Origin: Syncephalis plumigaleata
Taxonomy: Eukaryota; Zoopagomycota; Zoopagomycetes; Zoopagales; Piptocephalidaceae
DNA length: 24,719 nucleotides
Assembly (NCBI GenBank): GCA_025201365.1
Contig: JAIXMF010000195.1
Span: 1 to 24,719 of the forward strand
Reading direction: 5' to 3'
The position numbers and the translations under genes are program-made. A model generated the notes under the pieces. It did not search any database. It was not told the origin of the DNA and saw nothing but the letters and a program-made list of their open reading frames with translations. Positions 18,101 through 24,719 of this stretch are shown piece after piece (within the stretch, counting starts at the first letter, position 1; every line of letters starts with the position of its first letter).

Positions 18101-20610
18101 TCAACTAGGCTTAAATCGATTCGAGCCAAATGTTCCCGATCGTTTACGCACTTTATCAGCTAGGCCACGTTTACTAGCCAGTGGATCTACACGAGCAAAA
18201 AGAAAGTAGAGCAATATCAATCAAATGTTATCATGTCATCGCCATCGAATCGGCATTAGCGTTTCCTCTTCTTACTTTGCGTATGACTAGATTTTGGTCC
18301 AAATGTAGCCGCCTTGATTAGGGTAGATTTCAACGATGCCTGCGACATGAGATTACGAAATACTTCCGCATCGTAGATACGGCGACCATGCTTGTTTCGT
18401 TTATGTTTCTTCTTCTCCCGTTTATCATGGTCATGTTCGTGCTTGTCATTAGATGCAGATACCGAATTAGTATCATTATTATCATTGTTACTATTGTCTA
18501 TGGATGATGGATGATCAATGATGGCCGGTGCTTTATCAAGCGAGGAAGTTGACGAGGAGGCTTGTCGTTTTCTCGCTTCCTTTTGTATGAAACGATTTAA
18601 CTTGGCAACACGCTGACGCTGCAAATACTGGAGCGCCGATTCCTCACCCGGTGCCGGTAGAACCGTAAAGTATTGCCGCTCAACGACTGATCCACTCGAC
18701 GCTCGTTCTCTCTCGTCATGATCGAGTCTATCCTGCGATGCTGGCTCATCCGTTGATTGTGAATTGATCTCGGGTGTCTCTACATGCTCCACGTCGAATG
18801 GAACATTCTTGGCCCATGATTCTACAGCTTGTTCTGATGCCCATCTATGCTGTTGCTGCTGCTGTTGTTCCTGTTGATGTTGTGGTGAATGCTTGAAATT
18901 GATCCATTGATCTGATTTCATATTGATACTATTACTCGTATTATTATTATCGCTTGATTTATTATGAGGCTCCTTTATATTGATATCACTTTTTGATATA
19001 GGTTTCTTCGTGGAAAGCATCGTGTCTATTTTACCAGTATCCATCGTTTCCATGACTTCCGTCTACAATCATCGATAATAGTATTAGCACATTACTCATT
19101 CATTCATGTTAAATCACTTAGATTTACCTGTAAACTAGGTAATAGGATATCGTCATCTATACAGCTATACTGACTGAATTTAGGCGAATGTGCATGATAC
19201 ATGTTGTAGAATGAAGTAGGTGAATTATCAAATGATCCCGAAAAAGGACTAATTGTAGGATAGGATGATGACTCGGCACTATCGATATTCGTCGCTCTAT
19301 TAGATGATACATGTTCATTCTCCTCTTGATCTAATTAATAATAATTAATCAATATGTAATGCAAATAGTGTACTATTCACTTACTCCATTGCTGTTGCTG
19401 TTGTTCCTTTTTCTCGATTGCTTCATTCAATTCTGTATGATGTAATGATGCTAAATGGGAACTTGCAAACTGTGATGGTAATGATATATCCTCATTCAAC
19501 CAGTATTCCTCATCTGATCGATCAATAATCAATGTAGATGCAAATGATGCATCATCAGATGGTATATCACGTAGTAAACTAGATGCAACTGGATCGTATT
19601 GTCGTGTATTAGCTTGTTGATGTGTTGCTGTTGCTACTGCCCTTTCATCTATCACATCATTTATTGCATCATCTATTGCTAGTGCCAAACTAGTTGCATT
19701 CAACTTGTTACGACGTTCAATGACTGCATCATTCTGCGAGGTGGCAATATCATATTGAGAGCCTTGTGACTTTAACAAGGCATGCGTAGCCAGATTATAC
19801 TCGGATTGACTAATAGCGACATTGCCAACTCGTTCTCTTTCCGTTTCACGATCATCATTACTATCCTCTCTATCTTCTCTGGTCAGTAGCAAGGTAGGTG
19901 TAAGTGATCCTGAACGATCGTCATCATAGTTGGTAGTAGGATCTATATATGTTAATAAAGGCTATACACACTACAATGTTATACATTGCTTGTTCTATCA
20001 TGTGATCAATACTACCCACCGTGGTTGTTGTTGTTGTTGTTGTTGTTACCGGATTGATTACTTCACCAGCCATGAATTCACATTTGAAATCTGCAAAATA
20101 TAGAATTGCCCGATCATCCAGCTTATATCGAGTGCCTACCACCAGTTCCTCATCTTCATTGCCATACGTGATACTTGGTGAGTCACTAAGACATTTGATA
20201 TAGTATTGATCATTCGTTGCCTCTATTGACTAATGCGTTAATACTTGTATATCATCGTTATATGTATATGTATATGTGTATTTACCAATCTCTACATAAA
20301 GGAAAGGAAAGTCGGGAAAGTTAAGATCGTGATAGGGTGCATCATCCACTAGGTAACCGTCCAATTGGTCGTTGAATACAGGCGGGTATGCTTCTCTCCA
20401 GGCACCATTAGCATTACTGGGAAAGTGTGGTACTTTATTCTTCTTGGGTAGTGTCCCTACGAGATTACGTCCTTCATAGATAGTGTAGTGATTAAGATAG
20501 TGCTCCGCTGTAGGGAAACACTTTAGCATGCCTATTTTCTACAAGGAATATTAGTAGTAGTTTGTTGCAGAGATACATAACGTATAACTAACCCGTCTAT
20601 CGAACGTCAT
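18101..20610 (-). CDS. Unrecognised protein of about 703 residues, probably nuclear
   Basis: Seven exons on the minus strand join in phase: 20610-20593, 20538-20286, 20222-20016, 19942-19385, 19330-19128, 19062-18276 and 18186-18101. Exon 1 is only 18 nt (MTFDRR). The N-terminal 160 residues look folded (MLKCFPTAEHYLNHYTIYEG, then YLVDDAPYHDLNFPDFPFLY, then VVGTRYKLDDRAILYFADFK). A run of nine threonines, long Ser/Asn/Gln-rich segments and a very basic stretch near the end (KREKKKHKRNKHGRR) follow. The final residues are RKRSGTFGSNRFKPS. Basic clusters suggest nuclear localisation. The N-terminal part could be a chromatin- or protein-binding domain, but I cannot name a family. If the last intron (18275-18187, donor GTAAGA) is not removed, the protein instead ends KKRKR at 18256. 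Confidence 0.78.
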
Positions 20611-21192
20611 GGTAACGATTCAATTTGGTTCCTATTATTGTTATTGTGTTGTTGTTGTTAGTAAACACGACGAGAATCACCGCTTTATACGTACACCACT
20701 GACCGGTGCTTACGTCAGTGTTTATAAATGACTGACACTCGTATCGTGTTGTACAACCAAATAGACTGGCTATGATGTATACTAAACTAGACGACAATAG
20801 ACTGAGATTTACAACAGTACGCGAATGTAGTCAAATAATTCACAAAATATGGAAAAAAAGAATAAAGAAATGATATTTGGATGTCACGCAAGCTAACTCG
20901 TCTATCTAAATATACAGATGTATCTATACCATTATGATAGATTCTTTTATTGAATAAATATATGACAATACTAGTAAGCTATATGTACATAGATGTATTC
21001 TAGGTTGTTGTTGTAAACTAAAAGACCTACTATTGGCCATATGGTTTAAATAGAAACAAATATGTTGATGCCATAGTAGTTAGTAGTAGTAACAGCGATA
21101 CTGATCTTTGTTTCCATTCCCCTGATTATCGATACTCTAGTGTTTATACATTTGTCTATTAACTCTATGATTACAACTTGTCTACATTCAAT
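20611..21192. promoter_or_regulatory. Divergent upstream region between the minus-strand gene and the NPR3-like gene
   Basis: About 580 nt, AT-rich, between two start codons pointing away from each other, so it presumably contains both promoters. No gene is supported and no clear TATA box was picked out. Confidence 0.5.
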
Positions 21193-24100
21193 ATGGCTAG
21201 TCTACTAGGTATTATACTGGTTGCTAGTACTACACGCGGTCATCATGTTGTATTCAACTATCCACCCGCATCACGTCACTCGACTGCCGTAAATAAACGG
21301 AAACGAACAGCGCAGACTACTCGAGTGGACGAGCAAACAACACGTCGTAAACCAGTATTTCAACCATGGCCTGGTTCGAAGAAGACAACAATGACGAATA
21401 CTACTACTAATAATAATGCAACAACGATATCATCTCATCAAGGCGACAATCAAACCAAGCTAGCCTCGTCTGTTGGATCAAACTCACAACGAGACGATAG
21501 TAGTTGTGATGATAATGATGAACATCACGAACAACACAAGATTAGTAGTAAAAATGGACCGCCTATTCATAGTAGTCATGGTAGTGGAGGAGAGGAACGA
21601 GGATCGTATTATTGGAGTCATGGAGAAGGAGAAGAAGAGGAGGAGGAAGGATTAGTAGAGGAGGATGACGATGACGACGATGAGAATGAAGATGGATACA
21701 ATTATACGGATACATTAGAGGATACAGATGTTATGGAGGATGATTATTATCCTAGTAGTAGTAGTAACAAGAACAAGAACAACAATAATAATAGTAGCAA
21801 TAACAATGGCAATGGTAGTGGTATACCATCGGATGATCTACATAAGCATGGTTCATTTGATCATTCAGATGATACGATGACGAGTAACATGTCGACATCT
21901 CAATCGACGACTAATGAACTATTCGGTATATCAAAGGCAGTATTAGCGAATATGTTATCTCCACGTACATCATTACGTGATGCACGATTTCAACTCGAAC
22001 TAGACGGCGATATTACAATGGTGGGACGACCGGTTAGTCTACCGGTGATGGATATAGCACCGCATCCCATGGTGAATCGACATGCCAGCTATACTCATAG
22101 TACTAATTCGACACCGGCCATATTATCGAGGCTTAACGACGAGATAGAAGAGGAGATGGACAAATCCAATCAACATCACAAGCATCGCGACACTCATAGA
22201 ACGGGTATGTCACGCGTTAAAGTACCTGTACGTAAAGTGGTGGGACGACAAGCACTAGGATTATTGGGTGTTGCGGAGAAACGATCCTCGGAATTGGCCG
22301 TATTACCTCCTACATCGACCAGTTCTAGTAAATCGTATGATGATATCGATTTATCTTGGCGTACAGGTGCATCATCAGTACCTATAAAGAAGAGGGAAAC
22401 TGAACGAGTAGTAGATGATGATGACGACGATGATGATGATGCTAGTGATAGGAAGTCTAAAGGTGCCAATGGATTGAGATTAACCATTAATACGCAAGTG
22501 AAGAAGGATGACATTGCTATGCCACAAGTGAAACTACGACGACGATCTTCAGCGGGTACACAACCATTAGATATGATCAAGTTGAATCATCCCAATAATA
22601 CTACTATGTAGTAGTAATACTAGTAACAATGTTGATCATCATCATCATCATCCATTGGAAGGTTCAATGATACCTATCTCGCAATTATCTACCGATATGA
22701 TGGATCTGTAGATACTAGTACATGGAGTGCACACCCATTCCATTTACCGTAAGTAGTTAACAATAGTAGTAACAATGATCATATGATTAATAATGGAATA
22801 CAACAATTCATTAGGAGAAAGCGAATGCACTATCAGCACACCGCCATCTACTAGTAACACTAATATGAAGATGAAATCGAATAAGATGGATACATCGTCT
22901 GGTGAACAAGTAGCATCGCCTACACCGATACACTTACCCGGTGATGTACCTAAATTACATCATAAACGATCGCAGTCCATATCATCAGCACCTATGTTAG
23001 CGGTGAACACTACTGTAGCATCTAAACACGTACTCGACACCCTGGGCGTAGGTGATTCTAGCGGTAATTGTGATGTCAATGATTCTAATACCAATCAAGC
23101 CGCATCAACACAATCATCGAATCATCAGAAATCAATGAATAATAATAATGAGGATACAACTGATACATCGAATACTGCATCTGCGTCATCGACAAGACCA
23201 CCTAGTTCGTCACCTGCCGTGATACCTAATCAAAGTAGTACCGGCGATACATCCAGTGGATCTGAACGACGTCGTGTCTCTAGCGTATCAGGCACGAGTG
23301 GAGTTAGCGGGATACGATTAGGATTGGTGGGATTGCGCGCTACGAGCAGTATCGGATCGAATACCATACCGAATACGGCGATAGCAGCAAGTGCCGCACT
23401 AAGTGGCTCTGGATCGACGATAAGTGCCACCACGGCAGCATCACGTGTGGCAGCGGCAGCGGCAGCCCCGCTTTACATAGTGGACTCTACGCGCAAGCAC
23501 CCTCGCCACTCATCAGTTTCCATCTGGTGTTTGTGACGCAGCGTGCTCCGGCACAATCGATGCGTAAAGCAATCGCCGCATGGTCATTGTCATCACCGGC
23601 CGTGGATGGTCTACGCTACCCGTCCGATGAAGGAGGTGCCGCTAATAATCCACTTCACGATGGTCATGAGTGGTTATCGTCGTCTGGCGACACGAACGAT
23701 CTGATGTACTGGTCGAATTGGTGGCAACAATCCACGGAGGAGGAGCAGTATACGGCATTCCTCGATCAACTATATCGACAAGTGGTGCGTAAATTGACTA
23801 CAGCACTGCAATACGAGCAATTGCGCTGTGACTACGTGAGACGCGAATCCGAACTTATGCTGGCCATCAGCGAGGAAGCACATCGTACAGGTAAATTATT
23901 ATAACCGCTAACATCGTTGATATTAATTGTGCTGTATGATGTTTAGATAAATATCGTGATGAGGAACAATGGTTGAAACGTGTTCTATCTCGCTCGTCGC
24001 TTGCACGCGAGTTGGCCGCTTGCTATGACGCTATTGCCATCGGGCGTACCGCTACACTCTGTGTCAATGGCGAGATCGATCTGCTTGTACGTGGTCCGCT

Positions 24101-24719
24101 GCCATGTCCGCGTGGCACACTCCTCGCTAGACGTGCGATGATTGCAGCAATGCACGCGCGTGGTGCCAATTTCCGTAGTCATCGACCATTTACGATACCA
24201 TCCGAGTCGATTCTGGCGGCGAACACGCCCTCCAACCCTATCCATCATGGTCAGCAGCCACAGGGATTGTCCATTTCATTTGCATCGGTGAGTAGTACGC
24301 ATTTTACACCGGACAAGGAGCATAAAGTTGGATCGAACTACGATCGATACTATCCGTTTAGTGGTAGTGGCACCTTTTCAGGTCTCGAGGATCGTCGTCG
24401 TCGTATGGACGCTCGTTGGCATAATCTAGAGCATTGGCTACCATCGCTTAAAGCGGTACGCCATTGTTTACGCGCGCATCACGCGTTACTACTCTGTGAT
24501 GATCCTGAAGTGGTATTAGCGCATATTCCCTGGGTGGGCGAGGAACGACCCACTGCACTGATTGCATTTATCGAATTGGCCACCCCAATGAGAAGGTAAA
24601 CAACTATTTACCCATTGCTATGTAATAATAATAACTAATGTGAAGAGTAGTTTGGCTAGTATTGCAGAAACACTTGGCTATGGCTGGCCAGAAACCATCA
24701 ATTGCACCTATCTCGTCAT
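21193..24719 (+). CDS. NPR3: Npr3/NPRL3-like subunit of the SEACIT/GATOR1 complex (3' end outside window)
   Basis: It starts MASLLGIILVASTTRGHHVVFNYPP, the hallmark N-terminus of Npr3/NPRL3. FGISKAVLANMLSPR...GRPVSLP near residues 244-284 is the second conserved block. PLISFHLVFV (about 23490-23537), LDQLYRQVVRKLTTALQYEQ and SSLARELAACYDAI are conserved C-terminal blocks. The complex inhibits TORC1 when amino acids are scarce, acting as a GTPase activator at the vacuole. Certain introns are 23891-23946 and 24596-24650; the window ends inside the following exon. The acidic, Asn/Ser-rich middle (about 21380-23470) is much longer than in yeast. It changes reading frame at about 22608, about 22750 (probable intron 22749-22820) and about 23466 (run of four C, no good splice site), so exon structure there is unresolved. 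The in-frame ATG at 21193 is chosen because the conserved block begins there. Confidence 0.87.

Overview
This looks like eukaryotic nuclear DNA from a fungus, most likely an early-diverging (non-Dikarya) lineage. That placement is inferred from gene content: an Ssk1-type response regulator, an Npr3/NPRL3 homologue, a secreted class 3 lipase, short GT-AG introns of about 50-100 nt with CTAAT-like branch points, and Ser/Thr/Asn/Gln-rich insertions in almost every protein. No viral, plasmid, rRNA, tRNA or CRISPR features were seen.

Positions 1-5791 are extraordinary. They read as the 3' part of one plus-strand gene split by about 70 tiny introns (mostly 75-91 nt). These are separated by 69 microexons, 57 of them exactly 3 nt long, so most exons are a single codon. 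The other microexons are 5, 6, 8, 21 or 27 nt. Splicing every AG|exon|GTAAGY junction in order gives one open frame of 118 codons plus a stop. Over the longest constant-phase stretch the other two phases are closed. The introns resemble each other, so they form a local introner-like family. To my knowledge no gene made of consecutive one-codon exons has been described; this is the main candidate for a new system.

Positions 6132-7309 hold a phosducin-like protein (5 exons). Positions 7866-10006 hold a plant/bacterial-type 2-isopropylmalate synthase (7 exons). Positions 11085-15270 hold an SSK1-type osmostress response regulator with N-terminal membrane segments, a degenerate kinase-like module and an intact C-terminal receiver (4 exons). 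Positions 16139-17247 hold a secreted class 3 lipase (3 exons). Positions 17677-17982 hold a small secreted ten-cysteine protein with prokineticin/colipase-like spacing. Positions 18101-20610 (minus strand) hold an unrecognised, probably nuclear 703-residue protein in 7 exons, convergent with the cysteine-rich gene. From 21193 to the end is an NPR3-like gene (TORC1 amino-acid signalling), cut by the window edge and with unresolved reading-frame changes in its low-complexity middle.

The ordinary genes are unrelated housekeeping, signalling and secretion functions, as expected for a compact eukaryotic genome. They form no operon or obvious pathway cluster, although leucine synthesis (IPMS) and amino-acid sensing (Npr3) both occur. 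All exon boundaries were derived by hand from splice motifs and phase agreement; none is confirmed by transcript data.
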